NCBI GenBank assembly: GCA_937900415.1 | Contig: CALCEY010000005.1 | Location: 65,992 to 129,991, forward strand | Direction of reading: 5' to 3' | Source of the DNA: an uncultured Clostridia bacterium | GTDB taxonomy: Bacteria > Bacillota > Clostridia > Peptostreptococcales > Anaerovoracaceae | Length of the DNA: 64,000 nt | Position numbers and translations under genes: made by a program | Shown: in pieces, positions 42,297 through 50,355 of the stretch | Position numbering within the stretch: position 1 is the first letter of the stretch | Layout of the letters: each line of letters starts with the position of its first letter | Notes under the pieces: generated by a model | Databases searched by the model: none | Told to the model about the DNA's origin: nothing | Seen by the model: the letters and a program-made list of their open reading frames with translations, nothing else

Positions 42297-42833
42297 TTAG
42301 AAACTCGGTGGAGTGCTCACCCACAGAATTTCTGCTCCCTTCTTTGAAATAATGTAATGTTTTTTGCCGGGCGTATAATAAAAGGCTTCCCCGGCTTTAG
42401 CCTTATGCTTTTCTTTCCCGATTATTATGGTTATCTCGCCTTTCAGCACATAACCGAACTCCTCACCCTCATGAGGATTATCCGGATAAGTTTCTCCACC
42501 CGGCTCAAGCGTGAGTCTTATCGGCTCCATTATATTTTTCTGAGCGTTGGGAATTATCCATTCGGTTTTGTTTTTCAGCTGGTCATCGACCTTCTCGAAA
42601 AAATCGTCGTCTCCGAAAACGATTTGAGTTTTGGTATCTTCCATGGAAAAGAATTCGTTGAGCGACATGCCGAGGCATTGCAATATATCCTCCAGCGTCG
42701 ATATAGACGGCGACGTCAAATCGTTTTCCAGCTGAGAAATAAATCCCTTGGAAAGTTCGCTCCTGTCGGCCAGCTCTTCCTGAGTCAAACCGTTAAGTAT
42801 TCTTATTTCTCTTATCTTTTTTCCTATCTCCAT
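42297..42833 (-). CDS. XRE-family regulator with cupin domain (polyamine operon regulator)
   Basis: A DNA-binding helix-turn-helix (IGKKIREIRILNGLTQEELADRSELSKGFISQLE) joined to a C-terminal cupin (about residues 110-178; PHEGEEFGYVLKGEITIIIGKEKHKAKAGEAFYYTPGKKHYI). Regulators of this type, like PuuR, bind a small ligand in the cupin and commonly control polyamine genes, and this one heads the pot operon. The core 178-residue protein starts at 42833. In-frame starts exist at 42869 and at 43058; the last coincides with the predicted transcription start, so a leaderless, longer form cannot be excluded. Confidence 0.85.
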   Translation of the reverse strand: MEIGKKIREIRILNGLTQEELADRSELSKGFISQLENDLTSPSISTLEDILQCLGMSLNEFFSMEDTKTQIVFGDDDFFEKVDDQLKNKTEWIIPNAQKNIMEPIRLTLEPGGETYPDNPHEGEEFGYVLKGEITIIIGKEKHKAKAGEAFYYTPGKKHYIISKKGAEILWVSTPPSF

Positions 42834-43022
42834 ACCATTCTTTTCCGTTGCGGACGCCGCAGCTGACATAAGCCTCTCGGCAGTGAAAGCTCCTCCTCTG
42901 CCGCAAGCCGGGTTTATTCCGGCCGCCGGCCTGCTTCGCCTTCCCCCAAAAACAGCCGATGCGTAAAAGCCCTGATTCTCATCTGTCTCCGGCCTGCGTT
43001 CTTCGCTTCGTTTTGTTATAAT

Positions 43023-43048
43023 AAACTTAAAGTTTAGAAATACTAAAC
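43023..43048. promoter_or_regulatory. candidate operator for the pot regulator
   Basis: Two overlapping palindromes lie just downstream of the predicted transcription start: GTTTAG-5-CTAAAC (43032-43048) and AAACTT-1-AAGTTT (43023-43035). Their position fits autorepression by the XRE-cupin protein, a guess based on location and symmetry. Confidence 0.5.
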
Positions 43049-43063
43049 CATTTGCCATATATG

Positions 43064-43091
43064 ATTATATATTAAACTTGCGGAAAGTCAA
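43064..43091 (-). promoter_or_regulatory. sigma-A promoter of the regulator-potABCD operon
   Basis: Minus-strand TTGACT (43086-43091), a 16-base spacer and a perfect TATAAT (43064-43069). The start of transcription would fall near 43057, next to the ATG at 43058. Confidence 0.75.
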
Positions 43092-43230
43092 GCTAATATT
43101 TTATTTTCAGCTTTTCTTTCAAGCTTTTTCTCATATCTGAAAGTCCGAAAATCTCCAAAGTTAAGACGGCTTCCGATACTCCGGCGTCTCTGCCTGCTTA
43201 CTTTAAAACGGCTTCTCATAGACATTTATG

Positions 43231-43259
43231 GTGACTTTTCCTTTTTACGGTGCTATAAT
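43231..43259 (+). promoter_or_regulatory. extended -10 promoter of the AEC gene, leaderless
   Basis: GTGACT (43231-43236), a 17-base spacer and TGCTATAAT (43251-43259), an exact extended -10. Only six bases separate the TATAAT from the ATG at 43266, so the mRNA should begin at or within a base or two of the start codon. The rest of 42870-43230 shows no gene on either strand. Confidence 0.7.
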
Positions 43260-43265
43260 AGCTTC

Positions 43266-44216
43266 ATGACTACAATACTTTCTAACGTTTTATCAATTTT
43301 TTTAATAATAGCGGCGGGATTTGCAGCGAGCAAAGCAGGTATAATCAAAAAGGAAGCGGACAAGCATTTCGTAACCCTTATAATGAGCATAACCATGCCC
43401 TGCATGATAATAACGTCGATAACTTCAAAAGAATTCAACTCAGATCTCGGAATGGCCACAGCGGAGGCTTTCATTCTGGGAACGCTTTTTTTCGTCTTTA
43501 CTTTCATCTTGGGATATCTGATATGTAAAAAAGTTCTGAAAGTTTCTCCCAAGGAAGATCTTGGCGTCTACGTTTTGGCCTTCTCCAGTATAAATAACGG
43601 CTTTATGGGCTTTCCGATAACTCAGGCCATCTTCGGAAACGATATTCTTTACTTCATGATACTTCACAATATCATGCTCAATTTATATCTCTATTCGGCC
43701 GGCCCTTTTATCCTGAATATGAATTCCGAAAAAGGAAAATTCAATATAAAATATTTTCTCAAAACGCTGTGCAATCCTTCAACCGCAGTTTCCGCCGTAA
43801 GTATTGTTATGCTGTTTTCAGGGCTGCATCTTCCGCCTCTTGCTTTTGACACACTGGATTTGATTGGCAGCATTACCGTCCCTTTATCTATGCTGCTTGT
43901 AGGAGTTCAGCTTGCAGACAGCAATATCGCCAGAATAATAAAAAATCGCCATCTTCTGGCTGTTTCTGTAATAAAAATGATTTCCGTGCCGATTCTCACC
44001 TTCCTTGCAATCAACTGGCTGCCTGTAGATACCTACGTAAAAATTGCCATAATATTCGGAGGAGCTTTTCCTACTGCCGTCATCACATCGGCGATAACTG
44101 CAATCGAGGGGAAAAATTCTCTGCTTGCGGCTGAAACCGTCGCGCTCACCACCTTGCTGTCAATCGCCGTAATCCCTGCGGCAGCCTTACTGCTCACGTC
44201 ATATTACGGCTTATAA
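43266..44216 (+). CDS. AEC-family (auxin efflux carrier-like) transporter
   Basis: A 316-residue membrane transporter with about ten helices in two repeats. It begins MTTILSNVLSIFLIIAAGFA; SITMPCMIITSIT and GAFPTAVITSAITAIEGKNSLLAAETVALTTLLSI are the family-defining unwound helices. Substrates of bacterial AEC proteins include dicarboxylates and other organic anions; this one is unknown. No ribosome binding site exists; the upstream promoter predicts a leaderless mRNA. A terminator follows 84 bases after the stop. Confidence 0.88.
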   Translation: MTTILSNVLSIFLIIAAGFAASKAGIIKKEADKHFVTLIMSITMPCMIITSITSKEFNSDLGMATAEAFILGTLFFVFTFILGYLICKKVLKVSPKEDLGVYVLAFSSINNGFMGFPITQAIFGNDILYFMILHNIMLNLYLYSAGPFILNMNSEKGKFNIKYFLKTLCNPSTAVSAVSIVMLFSGLHLPPLAFDTLDLIGSITVPLSMLLVGVQLADSNIARIIKNRHLLAVSVIKMISVPILTFLAINWLPVDTYVKIAIIFGGAFPTAVITSAITAIEGKNSLLAAETVALTTLLSIAVIPAAALLLTSYYGL

Positions 44217-44299
44217 ATTTTGCATATTACCAAAACTGCGTCTGAAAGCGGTTTGTGCTGAAGAAGCTGCCTCATATCTTCCTTATCTTTGACAATATA

Positions 44300-44330
44300 A
44301 AAACCCCCGATCCGGTCGGTCGGGGGTTTT
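44300..44330. terminator. strong bidirectional terminator
   Basis: Perfect 11-bp arms AAAACCCCCGA and TCGGGGGTTTT with a 9-base loop, shared by the convergent AEC and cohesin-protein genes. Confidence 0.9.
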
Positions 44331-44340
44331 CGTATGATTT

Positions 44341-45387
44341 CTATTCAAATGCAGATTCTTTACGTTTTTTCCTGATTACCATTATCTGAAGAACTGCCGC
44401 ATAAGCTGCAACAGCTATCAAGCTTCCCACAAGTAAAGGGATTATATTTTTATCTTCCTTGGTCTCTTCCTTTTCGCTGTCGGAATCGGCCGCTGAAAGA
44501 TTTTTATATTCAATGAATTCTTCCACAGAGACAGGTATTCTATCCCTGAAGGATCCCCCCTCGGCGTCATAAACGAAGAACTGTCTCTCCCCGGACTCCT
44601 TTTTCATCAGACAGATCAGTATATATTTCCCCTCCTCATCTGTATAAGCCGGTACTTCCCAATCCCATTCGCCGTATTTTATCATGGTCATCTTAAATCC
44701 TGCCGGCGCAGCTTCTTCTTTTATATCTTCACATATAATATATGTTTTGTCTCCGATTTCAATTTCAATCTGTTCAGGCTTTTCCGGAGCCTTTTCTTCT
44801 TCCTCTTCTTTTTCCGTCTCAGGCTTTATTTTCTCAGCTTCGGTAAAGTCTCCTCTTCTGTTTGGCGTTCCCGAATTTGTATTAGAACCAGAAGCTGCGG
44901 AGTTAGAAGAGCTTGATCCTGAAGCGGAAGAACCTGAACTTGGTTTTGACGGTTTGGCCGGCTGCGGCGCTGTAGCTTTAATTGAAGCTGAAACAGGTGA
45001 ACATGAAAATTCCTCCTCATCATATGTAAGCCCTGCGGAAGTTGTCACTCTCACCGTATGGGTTCCAGCCTTTTTAACTTTAAACGTGAAAGTTGCGGAC
45101 ATGGACGTTGCCCCCATAGTTTCCATTAAAAAGCCATTGCCATTCCGCGTAGTTACGCTTCCGCCATATCCTGTCAATTCAAGCGCTGAAGAATCATAAC
45201 TGAGAGTAGCGGTAGCTGCGAATAATTGCGGACCCGAATATGTGAGCGTGACCGTCGCCGTATTTCCTACAATACATGAGCCTCCGGACATCCCCACATT
45301 AACCGAAGCGCCAAAGACCTCAGCGGCAGCTGTGATGCCAAGTGCTAAAGTCAATATTAAAACAAGTGATATTAATCTTTTTTTCAT
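44341..45387 (-). CDS. membrane-anchored cohesin-like surface protein
   Basis: A 348-residue exported protein. Residues 1-27 are a signal peptide. Residues about 28-140 resemble a cohesin module: SVNVGMSGGSCIVGNTATVTLTY, ATATLSYDSSALELTGYGG and ATFTFKVKKAGTHTVRVTTS give the beta-sandwich strand pattern, though the domain is shorter than usual. A serine-rich linker (145-175), an acidic stretch and a second small domain follow, then one C-terminal helix (IIPLLVGSLIAVAAYAAVLQIMVI) with a basic tail. It should be displayed on the membrane outer face. It lies 12 bases after the GH25-dockerin gene, so it is a plausible anchor for that enzyme. Confidence 0.7.
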   Translation of the reverse strand: MKKRLISLVLILTLALGITAAAEVFGASVNVGMSGGSCIVGNTATVTLTYSGPQLFAATATLSYDSSALELTGYGGSVTTRNGNGFLMETMGATSMSATFTFKVKKAGTHTVRVTTSAGLTYDEEEFSCSPVSASIKATAPQPAKPSKPSSGSSASGSSSSNSAASGSNTNSGTPNRRGDFTEAEKIKPETEKEEEEEKAPEKPEQIEIEIGDKTYIICEDIKEEAAPAGFKMTMIKYGEWDWEVPAYTDEEGKYILICLMKKESGERQFFVYDAEGGSFRDRIPVSVEEFIEYKNLSAADSDSEKEETKEDKNIIPLLVGSLIAVAAYAAVLQIMVIRKKRKESAFE

Positions 45388-45399
45388 GAATTATCCTTT

Positions 45400-46866
45400 C
45401 TAATTCTTTATCTGAGCTATTCCCATTATATGTTTTCTGAAAGCCAGCAAATCTGCCAGATTAACCTTTTCGTCGCCATTGGCATCAAGCCCTTTAAACT
45501 GTGCGCCTCCATATTTGTCAAGAGCCATAATTTGTTTTCTTATCTTTAAAAGATCCGATAAGCCGCATGTGCCGTCTCCGTCACAGTCACCTTTTATAAC
45601 GATAGGAGCAACGCCTGAGAGTTGCCCGGAACTGTCCGTAATGGTCAGCTTCATACCGGTTCCCATATTGCCGGAGCTTACTTCCTTGCCTGAAGCATTT
45701 GTAAGTCTTCCTGTCAATCCCTCGCCCAAGGTAATATTATTCCAGAAGCTGCCTACGCTTGTTCCAAGATCCACTCCTGTCACATAATCTCCGAATTTAT
45801 ATTTACTGCTTTTAATATCTACGTTTCCATGAATTCCCATATCCTCAGGCATTTCATTTACGATAGAGAACGGAATCAGCTTATAGTCAGAATATCCTCC
45901 TTTTCCCTGTACGAAAGCATATGCTGTTCCTATCGCAGTATTCTTTATATATCCTACTTTGTAATCCTTGTTTTTTGTAAGCGTTTTGCCGTTATGCTCC
46001 ACGATTATTTCTGGCTCTATGGGTTTTCCTGAATTATAAAGATACGCAGAGGATACCGTAAAGGATATATCACAATCGGCAATAGACTTGGCAGTAGTTG
46101 CACTGGCTTTCTTGTCTACATACCACATATCTACGTCAGCTCTGCCTTTTATTCCCGAAACGTTTCCGCTTGAGCTGTACTGCCATATATCGTAGTCATG
46201 TTTATACTCACATTCGGTATAATATTGAGCCGCCCATATTACATATTTACTGCTTAAAGCCTGTCCGTTTATACTGTTTGTCAAAAATGAAAGATTAGCG
46301 TAAACTCCCGGCTCATATCCGGCTGCTTCTATCGTTTTGCAAAAGGCTTCGGCATTTTTAGTCATTTGAGACCTTGACAGCTTGGCTTTGTTAAGCCTTC
46401 CCGAGCTTCCTCCTGCAAATTCATAATCCATGAATATAGGCAAGTCCAATTCTTCTTTGTTTAAATATTTAAGTGTAAGATTAGCCTCTTCAACAGCTTC
46501 GTTTTCGGTTATAGCCTGTGAGAAAAAATATATGCCGACCATTATTCCGGCCTCTCTTGCTCCTCTTATATGCTCGGCATATTCTGCGTCTGCATACATC
46601 TTGCCTTCATCTCCATAGCCTCTGCCTGCTATCCTGATTATGGCAAAGTCTATACCGTCTGCCTTTGCCTTTACCCAGTCTATATCCTCCTGCCACGCAG
46701 AAACATCTACTCCGTCTATAAACAGCATATTGTCAAATCTGCTGTTATGCGTCAGCTTTCCGCCTGTATACTTGGATGTGGTCGTAGTCGCTGCAAAAGC
46801 CGCCGCTGATGAAACGACCAAAGCGAATATAAGCATCAGGCTTACAATTATCTTTTTCTTCATCAA
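45400..46866 (-). CDS. secreted GH25 muramidase with C-terminal dockerin
   Basis: A 488-residue exported protein (signal peptide 1-27). Residues about 50-250 form a glycoside hydrolase 25 domain that cleaves the peptidoglycan glycan chain: GVDVSAWQEDIDWVKAKADG supplies the first catalytic aspartate and LPIFMDYEFAGG the DxE pair. A bacterial Ig-like segment follows (YNSGKPIEPEIIVEHNGKTLT). The last 60 residues are a type I dockerin with two calcium-binding repeats, DCDGDGTCGLSDLLKIRKQIM-like and LDANGDEKVNLADLLAFRKHIM-like. AGGAG lies seven bases before the ATG. First gene of a two-gene operon with the cohesin-like protein. Confidence 0.87.
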   Translation of the reverse strand: MMKKKIIVSLMLIFALVVSSAAAFAATTTTSKYTGGKLTHNSRFDNMLFIDGVDVSAWQEDIDWVKAKADGIDFAIIRIAGRGYGDEGKMYADAEYAEHIRGAREAGIMVGIYFFSQAITENEAVEEANLTLKYLNKEELDLPIFMDYEFAGGSSGRLNKAKLSRSQMTKNAEAFCKTIEAAGYEPGVYANLSFLTNSINGQALSSKYVIWAAQYYTECEYKHDYDIWQYSSSGNVSGIKGRADVDMWYVDKKASATTAKSIADCDISFTVSSAYLYNSGKPIEPEIIVEHNGKTLTKNKDYKVGYIKNTAIGTAYAFVQGKGGYSDYKLIPFSIVNEMPEDMGIHGNVDIKSSKYKFGDYVTGVDLGTSVGSFWNNITLGEGLTGRLTNASGKEVSSGNMGTGMKLTITDSSGQLSGVAPIVIKGDCDGDGTCGLSDLLKIRKQIMALDKYGGAQFKGLDANGDEKVNLADLLAFRKHIMGIAQIKN

Positions 46867-46894
46867 AACTCCTTTTACAATATAACGCTCTGTT

Positions 46895-47848
46895 TCAATA
46901 CATTATTATCGCTCTTGAAGGACATACGGGAGCGCAGTATCCACATGTAAGACATTTGATTCTGTCAATTTCCGCCAGTCCCCTTTCATTAAAAAAGAGA
47001 GCCTCAGATTCGCACATAGTCATACATCTGCCGCATCCCTCGCAGTTGCTTTCCTCTACAAGCAGCCTTTTCTTTGAAACGTCGGGGTTATAATCAGGCG
47101 GCATGGTTCCCTCCGTATAGCTGACTATATCGTCTATATCAGCTCGTGATCCGAAGCCTATCATTACCGAATCTATATACGGCTTTGAACATACGAAATC
47201 AAGAGCCTTCTGATAGGTTACGGTCAGATTTCCTCCTCCAAAGGCTTTCATCGCATATATTCCCTTGCCATTATTCTTACATTTTTCTATGGCCGAAAGC
47301 ATTTCCTCCGCAGTCCCCGCTTCAGAGCCTCTCCTTATCCCAAGTCCCGCATAATTTATAAGGGGAAAGACCACGTCACATTCTTTTACGTCTGCAATCT
47401 GTTCTGTTACGTCTATGTTATGAGTAGAAATTCCTATCGCTTTTATTCTTCCCTTTGCCTTTGCGTCATTTAAAGCTTCCCATGCGCCTTTTCTCTGCGG
47501 TAAATTTCCGCTTCTTACTTCATGGAGAAGGAAAATATCTATAACGTCTCTGTCCATACTGCTGCGAGCCTCTTCTACGGCTGCGGTCATCCCGTCATAA
47601 TCATGAGAAAGGCTTTTTGAGCTTATTACAGGCTCAAAGCCTTTTCCCTTGAGAGCCTCTCTTATGTAAGAATACGTATGATAATACTGCGCTGTGTCAA
47701 GAAAATCAATGCCGCTTTCAAGGGCGTATCTCACTATGTCGGCGCCTTCGTCAAGCGGCAGGGAAAGCTGATTTGGACCTATAGGCATAACACCCATTCC
47801 TATGCGGCTTACCTTAAGTCTCGTATTTCCAAGCTGTACTTTTTTCAT
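46895..47848 (-). CDS. aldo/keto reductase with C-terminal 2[4Fe-4S] ferredoxin domain
   Basis: A 317-residue oxidoreductase. The N-terminal barrel has RIGMGVMPIG, the catalytic Tyr region FLDTAQYYHTYSY and the ISTHNID and NYAGLG motifs of the YqkF-like subgroup. Residues about 265-317 hold two CxxCxxC-C motifs (CEGCGRCMTMCESEAL and CLTCGYCAPVCPSRAI) for two 4Fe-4S clusters. Such fusions are frequent in anaerobes, and presumably take electrons from a ferredoxin. GGAA-type ribosome binding site upstream. It is divergent from the alarmone synthetase gene. Confidence 0.9.
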   Translation of the reverse strand: MKKVQLGNTRLKVSRIGMGVMPIGPNQLSLPLDEGADIVRYALESGIDFLDTAQYYHTYSYIREALKGKGFEPVISSKSLSHDYDGMTAAVEEARSSMDRDVIDIFLLHEVRSGNLPQRKGAWEALNDAKAKGRIKAIGISTHNIDVTEQIADVKECDVVFPLINYAGLGIRRGSEAGTAEEMLSAIEKCKNNGKGIYAMKAFGGGNLTVTYQKALDFVCSKPYIDSVMIGFGSRADIDDIVSYTEGTMPPDYNPDVSKKRLLVEESNCEGCGRCMTMCESEALFFNERGLAEIDRIKCLTCGYCAPVCPSRAIIMY

Positions 47849-47924
47849 TCCAAATTCCTTTCTTTTTCAATTATAATCTTGTATAATTGAATTGTAAACA
47901 TGAAAATTTAGGGGGATATATCCA

Positions 47925-48551
47925 GTGTCAAACGAACGTCACATTACGCAGGAGCGAGATTTTGAGAAGTTCAGGCACGCCTACAGGGCAGCCATGAAGG
48001 AAGTCAGAATAAAAATTGAGATTTTAAGCGAGGATTTTGCAGTAAGGCATGATTACAATCCTATCCATCATATGGAAAGGAGGCTGAAGTCGGCCGAAAG
48101 TATAGAAGAAAAGCTTCAGCGGCTCGGCAGGGAAATAAGCATACGCTCCGCCAGGGAAAACATTCATGACATCGCCGGTATACGCGTTGTCTGTAATTTC
48201 ATAGACGACGTATATACTGTAGCCGACATGTTGCTGGGACAAAATGATATAAAGCTGATAGAAAAAAAAGATTACATAATCAATCCGAAGGAAACAGGCT
48301 ACAGAAGTCTTCATCTTGTCATCGCTGTTCCCGTCTTTCTTTTAGACGGCTGCGAAGAGGTTCCCGTCGAAATCCAGCTTCGCACTGTGGCCATGGATTT
48401 CTGGGCCAGCCTGGAGCACCAGCTCAGATACAAAAATGAAAAATATCATTCCTCGATAGTGGATATGGAGCTTAAAGCATGCGCTGAGATAAACGCCACT
48501 CTCGACAAAAGAATGCAGGGGCTCTTCGACGAACTGAACAATATGGAATAA
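47925..48551 (+). CDS. small alarmone synthetase (RelQ/YjbM-like GTP pyrophosphokinase)
   Basis: This 208-residue protein makes (p)ppGpp from GTP or GDP and ATP in the stringent response. It holds only the synthetase domain: ESIEEKLQRLGREIS, ENIHDIAGIRVVCNFIDDVY (RxKD-side and catalytic Asp region), PKETGYRSLHLVI and PVEIQLRTVAMDFWASLEHQLRYK. No hydrolase, TGS or ACT domain, so it belongs to the short RelQ/RelP class. The start is GTG at 47925 with GGGGG about ten bases before. TATAAT elements at 47872 and 47882 mark the promoter region. Confidence 0.92.
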   Translation: MSNERHITQERDFEKFRHAYRAAMKEVRIKIEILSEDFAVRHDYNPIHHMERRLKSAESIEEKLQRLGREISIRSARENIHDIAGIRVVCNFIDDVYTVADMLLGQNDIKLIEKKDYIINPKETGYRSLHLVIAVPVFLLDGCEEVPVEIQLRTVAMDFWASLEHQLRYKNEKYHSSIVDMELKACAEINATLDKRMQGLFDELNNME

Positions 48552-48580
48552 ATAAAACTCAACGTCCCAAAGAAATCAAA

Positions 48581-48684
48581 AAAAGCAGGAAACCGTCATT
48601 TTATGAACTGTACTCCATTTGTTAGACAGCATGATATACTGAATAGCAAGTTGGGCATTTCATTACTGTCAGTTTCCTGCTTTT
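48581..48684. terminator. long-loop inverted repeat, probable bidirectional terminator
   Basis: Perfect 13-bp arms AAAAGCAGGAAAC and GTTTCCTGCTTTT enclose 78 bases. T runs flank both arms (ATTTAT and, on the other strand, TTTGATTTC), consistent with termination of the convergent genes. The long loop is unusual for a plain terminator. Confidence 0.5.
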
Positions 48685-48766
48685 ATTTATCAGTATGTTT
48701 TTTTCTTAAGCCGCGCTATTCACGCTCTCCATTATATAAAACCGGTCAAATTGCGGCATCCTTCTT

Positions 48767-49801
48767 TCAGGAAAGCAAATAGAAATCTTCAATAGCCAAA
48801 AGTTCCATCAACGCTAAAATCGCTTCATTCACATCACGGCGTGTATTAAAATATCCGAAGCTGAATCTAACCAGCCCCTGCTTCTCCATGCCGAAAGAGC
48901 GCATTAGCCGCGGGGAATCAAAGCCTCCTGACCTTACTACGATTCCCTTTTTACGCATAAATTCTTTGATTTCCTGCGCGGAAAAACCCTCAACGCTGAT
49001 TGCCACCGTAGGAATCCGCATATTTGTGCCGAAATCTCCGTAAACCTTCACGTCCTTCATGGACTTAACAGCCTCAAAAAATCGTTTTGCCAGCCTGTGA
49101 GGCAATATACTGACCCCGTACAGTCCTTTCTCTCTTATAAAATCAAGAGAAGCACACAACTTTCCCAGTTTTTCTTCAGAGGGCGCCGTAAGCACAGATT
49201 CCGCGTCCCGGCTCAGCTCTATTCCTTTACGCAAACATATGCCCCCTGTCCCGTAGGGTCCCATCAGCTTTTTATGTCCTGTAAAACAAAAAGCATCTGC
49301 TCCCGTTTCACTTAGCCGAATTTCAGCGGCGCCTGCCGTCTGACAACCGTCCGAGATTAGCAAAAGATTATTTCTTCTGGCTATTAGACCGACTTTTCCA
49401 AGATCGACCATATTCCCCGTAACATTTGACCCATGACAGCACACGATAGCTCTGGTTTTATCATTTACAGCCCTTTCTATCAGTTCGTACATGACTGTTC
49501 CATAACTGTTTACAGGTATATATGATACAGTGCAGCCTTTGCCCTCTATTTCGTTAAGAGCCTCAAGCGTTTCGCCATACTCCATATCTGTAGAAATCAC
49601 ATGATCTCCCGGACGTATAAGTCCATATATGGCAGCCTTTATCGCCTGAGAACCACCTTCCGTCAGAATCGTCTCATATTCTCCGTCGCAGCCAAATAAA
49701 CAGGCGAGCTTTTCTTTAGCCTCCCATTCAGACGCTGAGTCCGCCGAATAATATGATTCCGGTTTGGCTGCTGTGGTCGCCGCATTATTAAGATATATCA
49801 T
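48767..49801 (-). CDS. class V aminotransferase (cysteine desulfurase-like, catalytic Cys missing)
   Basis: A 344-residue PLP enzyme of the NifS/CsdA-like fold. It opens MIYLNNAATTAAKPESYY, the PLP lysine lies in DAFCFTGHKKLMGPYGTGG and the cofactor aspartate in LLLISDGCQTAG. The region that carries the active-site cysteine in desulfurases (RSGxxCAP) reads VVRSGGFDSPRLM, without cysteine, so normal persulfide chemistry is unlikely. It may act as a lyase or aminotransferase. The start overlaps the isochorismatase-like stop by four bases. Confidence 0.78.
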   Translation of the reverse strand: MIYLNNAATTAAKPESYYSADSASEWEAKEKLACLFGCDGEYETILTEGGSQAIKAAIYGLIRPGDHVISTDMEYGETLEALNEIEGKGCTVSYIPVNSYGTVMYELIERAVNDKTRAIVCCHGSNVTGNMVDLGKVGLIARRNNLLLISDGCQTAGAAEIRLSETGADAFCFTGHKKLMGPYGTGGICLRKGIELSRDAESVLTAPSEEKLGKLCASLDFIREKGLYGVSILPHRLAKRFFEAVKSMKDVKVYGDFGTNMRIPTVAISVEGFSAQEIKEFMRKKGIVVRSGGFDSPRLMRSFGMEKQGLVRFSFGYFNTRRDVNEAILALMELLAIEDFYLLS

Positions 49802-50340
49802 TTTTTCCTCGTAACTTCCACATGAATTGATTCCATGACGTCAAGCGCAGCTTGCTGCAGCCTATCATCGTTACTTCCGATACAGCGTTCGTCTACCAAA
49901 ATAGGAATATTCGGTATAGCCGCTTTAGCTATTGCTATGTTTGATATCACGCATATATTTGTAACAACGCCTACAAATTCTATGCTTTCGTATTCGTCAT
50001 TATGCTTGCGCAGATACTCGCAAAGCTCATAAGAGCCGAAAGTAGGCTTTGAAAACACTAAATCATATGGTTCTTTCAAGTCCCTGATGCTTCCGTAAAG
50101 CTGCCATCCGTCTTCTCCTTCAAGACAATGTTCCACAGGTAAATGTTTTCCCTCCTGCGTATCCATATAATGACGGTCATGAGTATCCATTGTAAATATT
50201 ACCTGTCCATCTTCGCCGAGAGCATGATACTCCTTTATCTTATCCGCTATAGGTTTTTCCAGCTTTTCAGCGCCTTCAAACCCAAGAGAACCGCAGACGA
50301 AATCATTTTGATAGTCAACGACTATAAGCAGCTTTTTCAT
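49798..50340 (-). CDS. isochorismatase-family cysteine hydrolase
   Basis: A 180-residue nicotinamidase/isochorismatase-like hydrolase. The catalytic triad is visible: Asp in LIVVDYQNDFVCG, Lys in LVFSKPTFGSYEL and Cys in VGVVTNICVISN, with the preceding cis-peptide typical of the fold. FTMDTHDRHYMDTQEGKHLPVEHC matches the metal-binding region of nicotinamidases, but nicotinamide as substrate is a guess. GGAGG precedes the ATG. It is coupled to the PLP enzyme and lies 15 bases after the SGNH gene, probably in one operon. Confidence 0.87.
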   Translation of the reverse strand: MKKLLIVVDYQNDFVCGSLGFEGAEKLEKPIADKIKEYHALGEDGQVIFTMDTHDRHYMDTQEGKHLPVEHCLEGEDGWQLYGSIRDLKEPYDLVFSKPTFGSYELCEYLRKHNDEYESIEFVGVVTNICVISNIAIAKAAIPNIPILVDERCIGSNDDRLQQAALDVMESIHVEVTRKK

Positions 50341-50355
50341 AATTTTCCTCCTAAA

